Source: CAZAQV01 sp964487255
Lineage (GTDB): Bacteria; Myxococcota_A; Polyangia; Polyangiales; CAZAQV01
Assembly (NCBI GenBank): GCA_964487255.1
Contig: CAZAQV010000008.1
Span: forward strand, 1 to 64,000
DNA: 64,000 nucleotides
Direction: 5' to 3'
Part shown: in pieces, positions 51,918-61,383 of the stretch
How the letters are laid out: each line of letters begins with the position of its first letter
Position numbering within the stretch: position 1 is the stretch's first letter
The notes under the pieces: generated by a model
What the model saw: only the letters and a program-made list of their open reading frames with translations
The model's database searches: none
What the model was told of the DNA's origin: nothing
Translations under genes and position numbers: made by a program

Positions 51918-52038
51918 CGCACTGCTGCACGCGACTGTGCGTAAAGCAGGTTGAGAACAGCTCGTGGCGGGCAGGGCAGCAAGAGCTGCTCCTGCCCGTC
52001 GAGTTGGTATGCACCGCGCATCTGCTATGTTTCGGCGC

Positions 52039-54036
52039 ATGACGATTCGCTTGTTGTGTGGTGCTCTACTCCTCGTGCTTTTTGCGGCTTGCAGTTGCGA
52101 CGACGATGCCCGCCCCGCAAACGGTTCCGACGGCGGTCAAACCGACGGCGCGCGAAGTGACGACAGTGCAGTCATGGTCGATGGCCGGAGCGCTGACGGG
52201 TCGAGGCCGGTTCAGAGCGATGCGGACGGTGATGGTGTTGCAAACGACGATGACAATTGTCCCCGTACAGTGAATGCTAACCAAAGCGATTCCGACGAAG
52301 ATGGCTACGGCGACGCCTGCGACAACTGTCCGCAGGTCGCCAATTTTGACCAGGCGGATGAGGACGGCGATGGCACCGGCGATGCGTGCGGACCCGGCGA
52401 GGACGGCGACGGCGACGGGGTTCCAGACGATATCGACAACTGTCCGAGCTTCGACAACACCAATCAGGCCGATCTCGACTTCGACGGCGTGGGTAACGCC
52501 TGCGACAACTGCGAAAGCTATGCGAACGAGACGCAGACCGACACGGACGGCGACGGCGTGGGTGACGCCTGCCAAGGCCTTACGGGTCCCGACCCGGACG
52601 GCGATGGCGTAGAGGGGAACGATAACTGTCCCTTTGTCGCCAATCCAGATCAAAAAGACGGCGATAAGGACGGTGTTGGAGATGCCTGCGACAACTGCCA
52701 GGCGGTCGCTAACTCCTTTCAGGAAGATTTGGATCAAGACGGTGAGGGTGACCATTGCGAGGCCAAGTTCGACCTCCCCGCGGGGGTACCCCTGTGCGCG
52801 ACAGGAAGCACGGCCGCGGAGCGCCTTGCGGCCAACATCTACCTGTTGATGGATCTGTCTGACTCAATGAACTGGGAGATCGGCAGCAGCGATGTTCCGA
52901 TCGATCCCGCCGACGCGCGCTGGAGCGTTGTCACCGCGGCTCTTGACTCGGTATCGGATGAGTTGGCGATGAACTTCAATGTCGGCATGGGTGGCTTCCC
53001 CGCGCCGTGCATGGACGTCCGCGGACGAAACTGTTTCGACTCAACGAGCATCTGCGCCAGGCAGCGACTGCCGCATCCGCTTCTTGAGATGCAGTCAGGC
53101 CGCATGGGCTCGCTGATCCGTCAGGCTTATGCTGCAATCGATCCGATCGGCACGACACCGACGGCGACGGCCCTCGAGCAAACCCTCGTAGAAAAGACGT
53201 ACGAGCTGAGTGGCGACACTTACGCATCGAATCGCTCGAACGCGGTCGTGTTGATCACCGACGGCGAACCCAATTCGTCAGGTGGCGTGTGTAGCCAAAC
53301 CTTGGATATTCCCGGAACGGTGAGTGCCGCCAAAGCACTCGCGGATGCGAATGTGCCGGTCTACGTCATCGGCATTGCCGGAGTGAACGAGGGCACGATG
53401 GAAATGATTGCGGTCGCTGGCGGTGGCGAGAACCCAGGCGATGCGGATCGAACCTGGTACCCGGCCAGCGATGTTAGTGCGCTTGCTTCAGCGCTTCGCT
53501 CAATCGCCAGCGCGACCATCGGCTGTAACGTGGTTCTTGCGGACAACAATATGGGCGACGCGGAGTGGGAGCGCGCCTCGGTCGCGGTGACGGTCGACGG
53601 CAAGACGTCGATTGTCCCTCGTTCGAACTGGCAGGCCGATGTGGGTAACCCCACGACGATTGAACTTACGGGCTCGTCTTGTAGCAACCTTCAGTCGTCC
53701 GCACGGGCCGGTAGCGAAATCTCGATCGACGTGCGCGTGGGTTGCGCCACCGCGTGTGCGGCGGATGAAGTCTGCGGCGATGGCGTCGACAACAACTGCG
53801 ACGGCCAGATCGACGAGGGCTGCGCTGCGTCGTGCTTTTGCTCAACGACGCAGAGCTGTGGCGGTGGGTGCCCGACCGGCTGCATTCCGATGGCTGAGCA
53901 GTGCGACACGCTCGACAACAACTGCGACGGCCAGGTAGACGAGGGCTGCTGCATTGCCGAGGACGAAGCTTGCGACGCAGTTGACAACGATTGCGATCGA
54001 AAAATCGACGAAGGATGCACCCCCATCCTGCGCTAA
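52039..54036 (+). CDS. VWA lipoprotein with thrombospondin type 3 and MopE-like repeats
   Basis: A 665-aa protein. Signal MTIRLLCGALLLVLFAACSC (lipidated Cys), an Asp/Ser-rich linker, then six calcium-type TSP3 repeats at about 60-245, such as DADGDGVANDDDNCPRTVNA and DLDFDGVGNACDNCESYANE. A von Willebrand A domain runs about 265-500 with the MIDAS DLSDS at 272-276 and LITDGEPNSSGG. A strand-rich segment follows. At the C-terminus are MopE-like units CGDGVDNNCDGQIDEGC, CDTLDNNCDGQVDEGC and CDAVDNDCDRKIDEGC. It is likely a surface adhesion protein that needs calcium. The start at 52039 is chosen for the signal. Confidence 0.88.
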   Translation: MTIRLLCGALLLVLFAACSCDDDARPANGSDGGQTDGARSDDSAVMVDGRSADGSRPVQSDADGDGVANDDDNCPRTVNANQSDSDEDGYGDACDNCPQVANFDQADEDGDGTGDACGPGEDGDGDGVPDDIDNCPSFDNTNQADLDFDGVGNACDNCESYANETQTDTDGDGVGDACQGLTGPDPDGDGVEGNDNCPFVANPDQKDGDKDGVGDACDNCQAVANSFQEDLDQDGEGDHCEAKFDLPAGVPLCATGSTAAERLAANIYLLMDLSDSMNWEIGSSDVPIDPADARWSVVTAALDSVSDELAMNFNVGMGGFPAPCMDVRGRNCFDSTSICARQRLPHPLLEMQSGRMGSLIRQAYAAIDPIGTTPTATALEQTLVEKTYELSGDTYASNRSNAVVLITDGEPNSSGGVCSQTLDIPGTVSAAKALADANVPVYVIGIAGVNEGTMEMIAVAGGGENPGDADRTWYPASDVSALASALRSIASATIGCNVVLADNNMGDAEWERASVAVTVDGKTSIVPRSNWQADVGNPTTIELTGSSCSNLQSSARAGSEISIDVRVGCATACAADEVCGDGVDNNCDGQIDEGCAASCFCSTTQSCGGGCPTGCIPMAEQCDTLDNNCDGQVDEGCCIAEDEACDAVDNDCDRKIDEGCTPILR

Positions 54037-54115
54037 CCCGCAAGCTCGTGTTTTGCATCAATCGCGAAGGCACCCCGCGGCGGTGAGCGCGCGGCGACCT
54101 CCAGTGCTAAGCTCG

Positions 54116-54880
54116 GTGGTGGCCACGCATATACTGAATCACAAGTTCTGGTTCCTTGGCATCGCTGCGCTCATCTGCAGTTGTAGTTCCGAATCAACCC
54201 CTGCGATGGAGGGCAGCGAAAGCGGCGTCGATACCGGCATGGAAGCCGACAGCGGTAGTCTCGACGCCGGACCAGATCACGGCGACGGAGGCAGCGCCAC
54301 AGACGCATCCCCTTCAGACGCTGGCCAAAGACCGAGTGCTGCCGAACTTCAACAGTGGATCGACGACTACAAGTCCACGCATTCAGGCAATGGAGGGAAG
54401 GACTGGGATATTATCGGTTGTTGCGGCGGCGCCTCGCGCACGGAGCAAGAGCTTCAAAACGATGCCGATGCGGTGCGGTTGCGGTCCATTTGCGGTCCAG
54501 GTCAACTGCCCGTGATTCCGCAGCTTGCCTGGGAGTATGGCGGCAATGATCACCAATGGATCAACCCTGGGGCTTCCGCGCTGGCCTACTGCGTTTATAT
54601 TCCCGCTCCGCCCGGTGCCTCGCACTGGCAATACGACGCAAACACCGACCACGTGAACGCCGACCTCTATGTGCTCTACCCAGAGCAAAACCCCTGTCGT
54701 GATCAGGTGGGGAAGTTTAAGGTGATGGCCTGTCTTGGGGATGCGAGCAACATCGAGATACTGGTAGACACCGCAAGCCTTCACGATGGCGCCGATGTGG
54801 GGTTAAACCTCTCGGAATCCACCACGGATCTACACCTGCTCGTCGACGGCGACCGGGTGCTGATGTATCAAGGCCTGTGA
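54116..54880 (+). CDS. Lipoprotein of unknown function
   Basis: About 254 aa from a GTG start (54116 or 54119). Signal HILNHKFWFLGIAALICSCS (lipobox SC), a Gly/Asp/Ser-rich linker to about 70, and a domain with SAAELQQWIDDYKSTHSGNG, DIIGCCGGAS and a Cys-paired beta section (AYCVYIPAPPGASHW, CRDQVGKFKVMACLGD). No family is recognised. Its TGA overlaps the GTG of the next gene, indicating a translationally coupled pair. Confidence 0.65.
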   Translation: MVATHILNHKFWFLGIAALICSCSSESTPAMEGSESGVDTGMEADSGSLDAGPDHGDGGSATDASPSDAGQRPSAAELQQWIDDYKSTHSGNGGKDWDIIGCCGGASRTEQELQNDADAVRLRSICGPGQLPVIPQLAWEYGGNDHQWINPGASALAYCVYIPAPPGASHWQYDANTDHVNADLYVLYPEQNPCRDQVGKFKVMACLGDASNIEILVDTASLHDGADVGLNLSESTTDLHLLVDGDRVLMYQGL

Positions 54881-55608
54881 CGAAAGTTCGAATGCCGCGC
54901 GCGCAAGGTTGCTGGTGGAAAGCCGCATTGGTCGTCTCGGTGCTCGCAGCAAGCGCTGCCTGTTCGGACGGAAAGCCTCAGGACGGAGAGGTCTACGACC
55001 CCATGATCGATCCCGCTTTGTTTACGCACGAGATCAGTCACCCGCTCTTTCCGTATGCGGCGGGCCGAACGTGGAACTACACCGAAGGTGCCGAGGGGAC
55101 GGTCGATATCGAGGTTCTCACGGAGACGAAGACGGTTTTTGGCGTGCAGTGCGCAATCGTTCACGACGTGGCCAAGGTCGACGGCGTGATCGAGGAAGAC
55201 ACCTACGATTGGTACGCGCAAGATACAGAGGGCAACGTTTGGTATTTTGGCGAAGACACGAAAGAACTCGACGCCCAGGGCAACGTCATCACCACCGCGG
55301 GCAGTTGGGAGGCCGGTGTCGATGGCGCCAAGCCCGGCATCATCATGCCGGCTGATGCGCATGTGGGCGACATCTGGCGCGAGGAGTATCTCGCAGGGGA
55401 AGCCGAGGATATGGCGAAAGCGCTCTCGCTGAACGCGGGTATTGCCGTTCCCGCGGGTTCGTTTACAGGTTGCCTAAAGACGTTCAACTTCACGCCGCTC
55501 GATCCGACATCGAACGAGATTAAGATCTACTGTCCCGAGGTCGGTCCGGTCCACGCGATCGACCTGCTCAATGACGAAGTCGAACAGCTCATCACCCATA
55601 GCCCGTAA
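54877..55608 (+). CDS. Lipoprotein with conserved secreted beta domain
   Basis: A 243-aa protein from a GTG overlapping the previous stop (GTGA). Signal CWWKAALVVSVLAASAACSD (lipobox SAAC). The mature part contains YAAGRTWNYTEGAEGTVDIE, the strong EEDTYDWYAQDTEGNVWYFG, GSWEAGVDGAKPGIIMPADA and HVGDIWREEYLAGEAEDMA. I recognise the DTYDWYAQDxxGNVWYFGED / GSWEAGVDGAKPGI pattern as a widespread conserved domain of unknown function in secreted bacterial proteins. The tight pairing with the preceding lipoprotein suggests a shared complex. Confidence 0.8.
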   Translation: MTKVRMPRAQGCWWKAALVVSVLAASAACSDGKPQDGEVYDPMIDPALFTHEISHPLFPYAAGRTWNYTEGAEGTVDIEVLTETKTVFGVQCAIVHDVAKVDGVIEEDTYDWYAQDTEGNVWYFGEDTKELDAQGNVITTAGSWEAGVDGAKPGIIMPADAHVGDIWREEYLAGEAEDMAKALSLNAGIAVPAGSFTGCLKTFNFTPLDPTSNEIKIYCPEVGPVHAIDLLNDEVEQLITHSP

Positions 55609-55793
55609 ACGCCGATTGCATTGGCGGCCGAGGCTGCGGTCGGGATCGGACAGGTAAGCTTGAACTAACGGAGCGCCCCGGTGTGGTGTGCGAGATGTGA
55701 GTCGACGGGGCATACTGTGCGCTACCGGTGACAGCGTGGTCTGCTAACCTTTAGGTAGGAGGGCCGTTTCTGAGCTGGCATCGAGGGACCAGA

Positions 55794-58049
55794 TTGGTTT
55801 CGACAAAGTGCTTTGGGGTGCTGGCTTTGCTCACCATGATGGGTGCATGCGGTCGTATCCACTTCGAGAAGGCGCTGCAGGACGAGGGTGGCGTTGTCGG
55901 CGATGGCTCGGCAGACGGCGGAGCTGGCCGTGACGCATCGGGCGATGGCGCCGTGGAGGGCAGCTGCGATGACGGCATTCTCAATCAAGACGAAAGCGAT
56001 ATCGATTGCGGCGGCGTGTGCGGCGCAACCTGTCAGCCCACCGAGAGCTGTCGCGCGGCGAGCGATTGTCAAACGACGATATGCACTGCCGGCGTCTGCG
56101 CTGGGGCTTCGTGCGGTGACGGCGTGCAAAACGGAAGCGAGACGGGCGTCGATTGTGGCGGTAGCCAGTGCCCGCGCTGCGCGGATGCGCAAGGCTGTAG
56201 CGACGCCAGCGATTGTCTAAGTGGCGTCTGTAGCACCACCTGCCAGGCTCCGAGTCCGAGTGACGGCGTGCAAAACGGCGATGAGACCGATATCGATTGC
56301 GGCGGCGGGGCAGCCCCTGCTTGTGCAATAGGCCGGACGTGTGCGCAGCCAAGTGACTGTCAGTCCGGGTTGTGCACCTCCAACACCTGCGTGGACCTGC
56401 GTTGCAGCAATGGCACCCAAGATGGTGAAGAGACCGCGGTCGACTGTGGCGGCAGCATGTGCGCTCCGTGTGCCGATGGGCAAAGCTGTAACGTCCCGAG
56501 CGACTGTCTAAGCGAGGTTTGTAGCACCACCTGTCAAGCGCCGAGCTGCAATGATGGCGCCCTCAACCAAGATGAGAGCGATACCGATTGTGGCGGCAGC
56601 TGCAGCGGCTGTGCACTCGGACAAACTTGCTCGGTAGGCAGCGACTGCACGACGCAAACTTGTTTTAATAACAGCTGTCGCGCGGACGGATGTGTAGTTT
56701 CGAGTGCCTACTACGTCCAGGGTGCGCCCAACCCGAGCAACGCGTGCCAACTCTGTAACACGGCCCTCTCGCGCAGCGCGTGGAGCCCAGCGACCAATGG
56801 CACAACGTGTAACGATGGTTTCTACTGCAACACCGGCGAGACGTGCAACGCAGGCGTGTGTTCGGGCGGCTCGGCGCGAAGCTGCGCAGACGCTTTTTCG
56901 TGCACGGCCGATAGTTGCAATGACACTTCCGACCGCTGCGAAAATCCGATCATCGCGGGGCAATGCCTGATCAGTGCCATGTGTTACGCGGATGGCACGG
57001 TCAACACCGCAATGATGGCGGAGGCTTGCATTGCGCAGGCTTCGCAAATGGCGTGGACCTATACCTGCAGCGACGGCGTGCAAAATGGATCGGAGACGGG
57101 CGTCGACTGCGGTGGCGGCTGTCCGAACAACTGTCCAGGAGGGACGACGTTTACAGGCTGCGCGTCGGTGACGAGCATTCCGCAAATCGAATGTGAAGCA
57201 TTGGTCGCGTTTTATAACGATGCGGGCGGCAGCGGCTGGGTCTTATACCCGAACTGGCTGGTCGAGGGCGACCCCTGCAACTGGGGTGGCGTGACTTGCA
57301 GTGCGGGCCATGTGACCGCGCTTGAAATTGACGACAGGTCCCTAAGCGGAACCCTCGCTCCCCAGCTCGGCAACCTCTCGCAGCTGCAGACATTGCGGAT
57401 TCTTGGCGAAAAAACGTTGAGAAGCGGCACCTTTTGTTCACCAGCCCCAGGTTACAGGAGCACCCTCACCGGTACGATTCCCACAACCCTCTCTCAACTT
57501 AGCCAGCTGTCGATCCTTGAGCTGCATTGCCACCAACTAACAGGTGGGATCCCACCCGAGCTTGGAAACCTCACGTCGCTAACAACGCTGAGATTCACTG
57601 TGAACAACCTTGGAGGATCGATCCCGCCCGAGATTGGAAACCTGAGTTCTCTGATCAGTCTCAACCTGTCGATGACGGGACTCAGCGGCGCGATTCCACC
57701 AGAGATCGGCAACCTGACTTCACTTCGGTTGCTTAATCTCAACTACAATGACCTGAGCGGAGTCGTTCCCCCCGAGATTGGAAACCTGAGCGCTCTGAAC
57801 TCGCTCAATATCGTTACCAATCGACTCAGCGGTAGCCTTCCTACCGAGATCGGCAACCTCACAAGCTGTGATGCGTTCGACCTTAGCAACAATGACCTTT
57901 CGGGCAGCCTGCCAGACTCGATCACCCGCATCCCCTCCGCGGTGACTTTCGCCCTCCGTGGCCAATCGGGATGTCTGACTACAAGCAAGTCGATGGTCGC
58001 CATGTGGCTCGACATCAAAGACCCGCTGTGGAACGACGGCTGCCCATAG
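55794..58049 (+). CDS. Lipoprotein with DCGG Cys-repeats and plant-type leucine-rich repeats
   Basis: A 751-aa protein from a probable TTG start with GAGGGA upstream. Signal CFGVLALLTMMGACGR (lipobox GAC), acidic linker, then at about 57-290 five Cys units: CDDGILNQDESDIDCGG, CGDGVQNGSETGVDCGG, SDGVQNGDETDIDCGG, CSNGTQDGEETAVDCGG and CNDGALNQDESDTDCGG. A sixth lies near 425. Between 465 and 510 is a plant-like LRR N-cap (EALVAFYNDAGGSGW ... DPCNWGGVTCS). It is followed by about eight 24-residue repeats of consensus LSGxIPPEIGNLTSL at 515-745. Such LRRs bind peptides or carbohydrates in plants. Here the role is probably cell-surface recognition. Confidence 0.88.
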   Translation: MVSTKCFGVLALLTMMGACGRIHFEKALQDEGGVVGDGSADGGAGRDASGDGAVEGSCDDGILNQDESDIDCGGVCGATCQPTESCRAASDCQTTICTAGVCAGASCGDGVQNGSETGVDCGGSQCPRCADAQGCSDASDCLSGVCSTTCQAPSPSDGVQNGDETDIDCGGGAAPACAIGRTCAQPSDCQSGLCTSNTCVDLRCSNGTQDGEETAVDCGGSMCAPCADGQSCNVPSDCLSEVCSTTCQAPSCNDGALNQDESDTDCGGSCSGCALGQTCSVGSDCTTQTCFNNSCRADGCVVSSAYYVQGAPNPSNACQLCNTALSRSAWSPATNGTTCNDGFYCNTGETCNAGVCSGGSARSCADAFSCTADSCNDTSDRCENPIIAGQCLISAMCYADGTVNTAMMAEACIAQASQMAWTYTCSDGVQNGSETGVDCGGGCPNNCPGGTTFTGCASVTSIPQIECEALVAFYNDAGGSGWVLYPNWLVEGDPCNWGGVTCSAGHVTALEIDDRSLSGTLAPQLGNLSQLQTLRILGEKTLRSGTFCSPAPGYRSTLTGTIPTTLSQLSQLSILELHCHQLTGGIPPELGNLTSLTTLRFTVNNLGGSIPPEIGNLSSLISLNLSMTGLSGAIPPEIGNLTSLRLLNLNYNDLSGVVPPEIGNLSALNSLNIVTNRLSGSLPTEIGNLTSCDAFDLSNNDLSGSLPDSITRIPSAVTFALRGQSGCLTTSKSMVAMWLDIKDPLWNDGCP

Positions 58050-58060
58050 GTTCAACGTGT

Positions 58061-59668
58061 CTAACGTAGATTGATTCGTTCGTAGTCTGCGCCGCCTGGA
58101 TAGATATAGGTCGTTGCGTTTTCGACACCGAATGTTTCGATTCCGATAGGCATGGAAGCAGTCACTGTGTGTCTGCCTGCACCGACCTGTACCGTCCAGG
58201 TCACGTAGTCGGTCGATTCGATGGCCACAGGCTGCGCGGATACCGGAACGTTATCGACCACGGGGCCGGCATTGGCCGGGCCGATGATCTGAAGGCGACT
58301 CTCGTTTGGGTGCGAAAGGGGCACGTACAGCGAATAGCTCGTTCGATATTGCTCGGCAGGCGCAACAAACGTAAGGGAAGGCGATTGTGCCGGGCCATCG
58401 GATGATTCGATGTATTGGCCGACGAGTACGGGCTCGTTCGCCTCGATCATCACGGGCTCTTTCAGTGCGATCTCGATGAACTCTGTGTCGTTAAGGGTCC
58501 GTGCTGGGTGGAATGTATCGGGGGAGAAGGTGACTTGGGTGTCTGCGGTCTGCGCGAGGATGCGAATGACGCTCGTGGGACCGTCTGCCAGCGGTGAAAC
58601 GACGACTTTCTTGCCCCAGCTTGCGTCGGGCGGCTGCTGCTCTTGGTAGTGGTCGAGCAATAGTTCTGAGTTGTAGGGAATCCGTGCTCCATGATGAGCA
58701 GAGAATAAGGCGACCGGTTGGGAGGTCTCGAAGCGCGTTCCTGTAATGTCGTTTCCGCCCGATACATCTCCCATTAGACGAAGCACATCGCCTTGATTAA
58801 GCACGATCGTTTCTTCGCTACCACGAACCATTTGGGGAACCGTGGGACCCGTGTCCGCTGACTGAAAACCACCGGCGGCCTTGATCGAAACAGAGGTCTG
58901 GCCCGACCCGACGGCCACGATGGTGGCGCACGCGGGGTTGCGCTGCACCTCGGCGTAGATCATGTCGTTGTACGCAAGCAGGGTATAACGTTGGCCGAGA
59001 CCGCCCGCGGGGAGCAGCAACGAGGCATCGTTCGCGTTCGGTACGCCATCAGGGTTCGTACCTGCCGTTGGAAACTGGTAGGCAGCGACGGGAAAATCGG
59101 TCTTTACCAGGTAGCCGCCGCCCGGCACGATGCGGGAGATATTTCCGGTCTTGTTGCCCATCGCCAGCTCGACGACGGGGGGAAGCTCGACCGATTCGGT
59201 GCTGGAGGCCGCCACTTTTCGGATCACGGGGTTGTCCAAGGCTCCACCGGTGATGGTGGCGGTTACTTCGAAATCGTTCGGGTTGGACAGCGCCACGATC
59301 AATGGCGAGTCCTGACCACCGATGGTTCGACGCAGGTTTGGTAGTGAGGTCGGCCAGAACGTGCAGCCGATGTAACCCCGTTCTTCTTCGGCTTCTTGGC
59401 AGGGATCAACGCAAGCGCCCTGAGAGCAACGCTGAGGCAGCAAGCAAGCGTCTTGGTCAACCCATGCCGAGCCGTCGGCATTGCAGGTTTGCGGTACGTC
59501 TTCGGTATCAGGGCTGCAGCGCGTGCTGCTGGGTTGACAAAAGAGTAGAGAGGAGTCCTCTTGTGACGAGTCTGCCGAGGCATCCGATTCTCCGCGACCG
59601 TCTTCGTCATCGCATGAGCAACCCCAAAGGCTGAGGGCGAAGAGAGATAGAAGCGCCGAAAGTTTCAT
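58061..59668 (-). CDS. IgGFc-binding-type surface lipoprotein
   Basis: A 535-aa protein. Signal MKLSALLSLFALSLWGCSCD (lipobox WGC), acidic linker and a Cys cluster (CQPSSTRCSPDTEDVPQTC). From about 100 comes the FcGBP N-terminal-like domain common in myxobacteria: EERGYIGCTFWPTSLPNLRR, LIVALSNPNDFEVTATITGG, VKTDFPVAAYQFP and SLLLPAGGLGQRYTLLAYND. Later segments FETSQPVALFSAHHGARIPY and DHYQEQQPPDASWGKKVVVS complete it. It is presumably an adhesion protein; the IgG link holds only for the animal relatives. It is convergent with the LRR gene (11 bp between stops). Confidence 0.82.
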   Translation of the reverse strand: MKLSALLSLFALSLWGCSCDDEDGRGESDASADSSQEDSSLLFCQPSSTRCSPDTEDVPQTCNADGSAWVDQDACLLPQRCSQGACVDPCQEAEEERGYIGCTFWPTSLPNLRRTIGGQDSPLIVALSNPNDFEVTATITGGALDNPVIRKVAASSTESVELPPVVELAMGNKTGNISRIVPGGGYLVKTDFPVAAYQFPTAGTNPDGVPNANDASLLLPAGGLGQRYTLLAYNDMIYAEVQRNPACATIVAVGSGQTSVSIKAAGGFQSADTGPTVPQMVRGSEETIVLNQGDVLRLMGDVSGGNDITGTRFETSQPVALFSAHHGARIPYNSELLLDHYQEQQPPDASWGKKVVVSPLADGPTSVIRILAQTADTQVTFSPDTFHPARTLNDTEFIEIALKEPVMIEANEPVLVGQYIESSDGPAQSPSLTFVAPAEQYRTSYSLYVPLSHPNESRLQIIGPANAGPVVDNVPVSAQPVAIESTDYVTWTVQVGAGRHTVTASMPIGIETFGVENATTYIYPGGADYERINLR

Positions 59669-59764
59669 TAGCGTACACACGGTTGCTCGCATGCGCTCGG
59701 CTTACATCAGGAGGCCGCAGAAGGGAACCAAAACCAGCTCGCTCACGTCCGTATGCGAGGGGGC

Positions 59765-61255
59765 CTAGCGTACGACGTTTTCGATTGCGTTTTGCACGCT
59801 ACCATCGACTGCGGCGGTGCCGCCCAAGATCACGGTGCGGGCAGGATCGAGGCGCTCTAGCTCGCTCGCTACTCGAGAAGGAAGTGAGCTTCGCGTCACG
59901 AGCAAAAGCGGTGCGCGAACGCGGTTTGCGGCGACCACGCCCGACAACGCGTCCGGGAAATTTTGCGATGTTGCGATAAATGCAGCGGGGGCGGGACTAC
60001 CAAACACGCTCCGCGAGGCATTGACCGAAAGGCGGTGGGGTGAGGTGGCGGCGATACGGACCACGCTATTCGCGAACTTACCAAGTCGCGACTCCACTGC
60101 AGACGAAACCGCGCTGCCGGTGCTGAGGATAATAATCTTCCTAGGGCCAAGGCGTTCTAACTCGCGTGCTGTGGCGTAGGGAAGACCGTCTTGTTCTGTG
60201 AGTAAGACCGGACCCGGTGCCACACCTGCCATGCTGGCCGCAATCAAGGCATCGGTATAACTCGAGCCGTTTGCGATATAAGCGCGGCGCGCTCCGTTTC
60301 GAAAGGTGTCGGCTGAGATCGCTGCCGCCGTCTGAAAACGGTTGTCGCCGCTCAAACGTCGGACGTTGATGCCCAGGCCACGCAGTTGAGATACCACATA
60401 CGATGAAACGACACCGGTGCCGCCCACGATGACTGCGCTTGAGGGCTCGAGTCGCCGAAGCTCAGCGATGGTCGCGTCCGGCAAGCGATCGCGACCGGTC
60501 AATAGAATCGGTGCCCGTCGTCGCGTCGCAGCCGGTCCGGCCGTGATGGCGTCCGGAAAGTTGAGGCCCGTGGCGATGAATACCGTGCTCGCATCGGTAT
60601 GGTGCGCGCGCGAAACCGCCGCGGCGGTCGCGTAGCGATCCGGTCCGGCAAGGCGCTGCACACATGGACTTGGCTGTCCCGAGAAGGGGCCTGCGGCAAA
60701 AACTTGAGTGATGTACAAGACGCCGTCGCGGCTGGCAGCACCAACGCCAAGATAGCGTACGTTCGGATCGAGGATGTTCTGCCGGTGGTAGGTCGAGGCC
60801 ATGAACGCATCATGCATGCCTCCTACCGATGGGCCGCGGCCCACGTTCTCGGCCAGCTTTGTCCAACCCCAGGTCACGTCGACCAGTTCGGGGTTGTGAT
60901 ACAGATCGCGACGAGCCCGCATGCGCTGCGAATGCGCTCGCGCGTCGTCTTGAAGGTCGCAATAGGAACGCAAACGAGCAATCCCTCGTCGCTCACGTTC
61001 TTGGTTAATGAGCTGGAAAAACTCTTTTTCAGCTGGAAGGTATGTCGCGGCTTCGGAGTTTGAACCCACTTCGATACCCGCAGTGACGGTGACCTCGTCG
61101 GTCATTAACGGGTCCTCGACCTCGCTTGCAGGTTTGGCGAAAATCTCGAAAGACGCTGCGCTGTCATCCTGTATTTGTGCAGTACAGCTGGTGGACACGA
61201 CTGCCCCACAGCTCAAAGCGACCATACCAACCAAACGAAAGAGTTCGTTGCGCAT
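59765..61255 (-). CDS. CAP-domain lipoprotein with three cell-wall-binding repeat 2 modules
   Basis: A 496-aa protein: signal MRNELFRLVGMVALSCGAVV with lipobox TSC. A CAP (SCP/PR1) domain at about 70-195 has ARAHSQRMRARRDLYHN, KLAENVGRGPSVGGMH and TYHRQNILDPNVRYLGVG, the usual His/Glu pocket. Three consecutive PF04122-type repeats follow to the end, each with R-x-x-x-A-x-x-I/V-S and A-T-G-x-N-F-P-D-A, e.g. RLAGPDRYATAAAVSRA, FIATGLNFPDAITAGPAA and RLSGDNRFQTAAAISAD. In clostridia and actinobacteria the repeats anchor proteins to the wall. Their presence on a lipoprotein of an apparently diderm bacterium is unusual. Confidence 0.88.
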   Translation of the reverse strand: MRNELFRLVGMVALSCGAVVSTSCTAQIQDDSAASFEIFAKPASEVEDPLMTDEVTVTAGIEVGSNSEAATYLPAEKEFFQLINQERERRGIARLRSYCDLQDDARAHSQRMRARRDLYHNPELVDVTWGWTKLAENVGRGPSVGGMHDAFMASTYHRQNILDPNVRYLGVGAASRDGVLYITQVFAAGPFSGQPSPCVQRLAGPDRYATAAAVSRAHHTDASTVFIATGLNFPDAITAGPAATRRRAPILLTGRDRLPDATIAELRRLEPSSAVIVGGTGVVSSYVVSQLRGLGINVRRLSGDNRFQTAAAISADTFRNGARRAYIANGSSYTDALIAASMAGVAPGPVLLTEQDGLPYATARELERLGPRKIIILSTGSAVSSAVESRLGKFANSVVRIAATSPHRLSVNASRSVFGSPAPAAFIATSQNFPDALSGVVAANRVRAPLLLVTRSSLPSRVASELERLDPARTVILGGTAAVDGSVQNAIENVVR

Positions 61256-61383
61256 AGGTAATGAACATGCACACAATGTGCCGACAGATACTATTAGTGA
61301 ATTTGCGAAATTCTGGATCATGCGCTGTTCTTTTGGAGCAATCGTCATTCCCTGTCTCTCACCCGCATACGATCGTGGAGCAC

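Noticed and set aside
53666..54073. Minus-strand frames opposite the MopE-like repeats
   Set aside because: They mirror the repeat sequence of the VWA lipoprotein and have no ribosome-binding site or family match.
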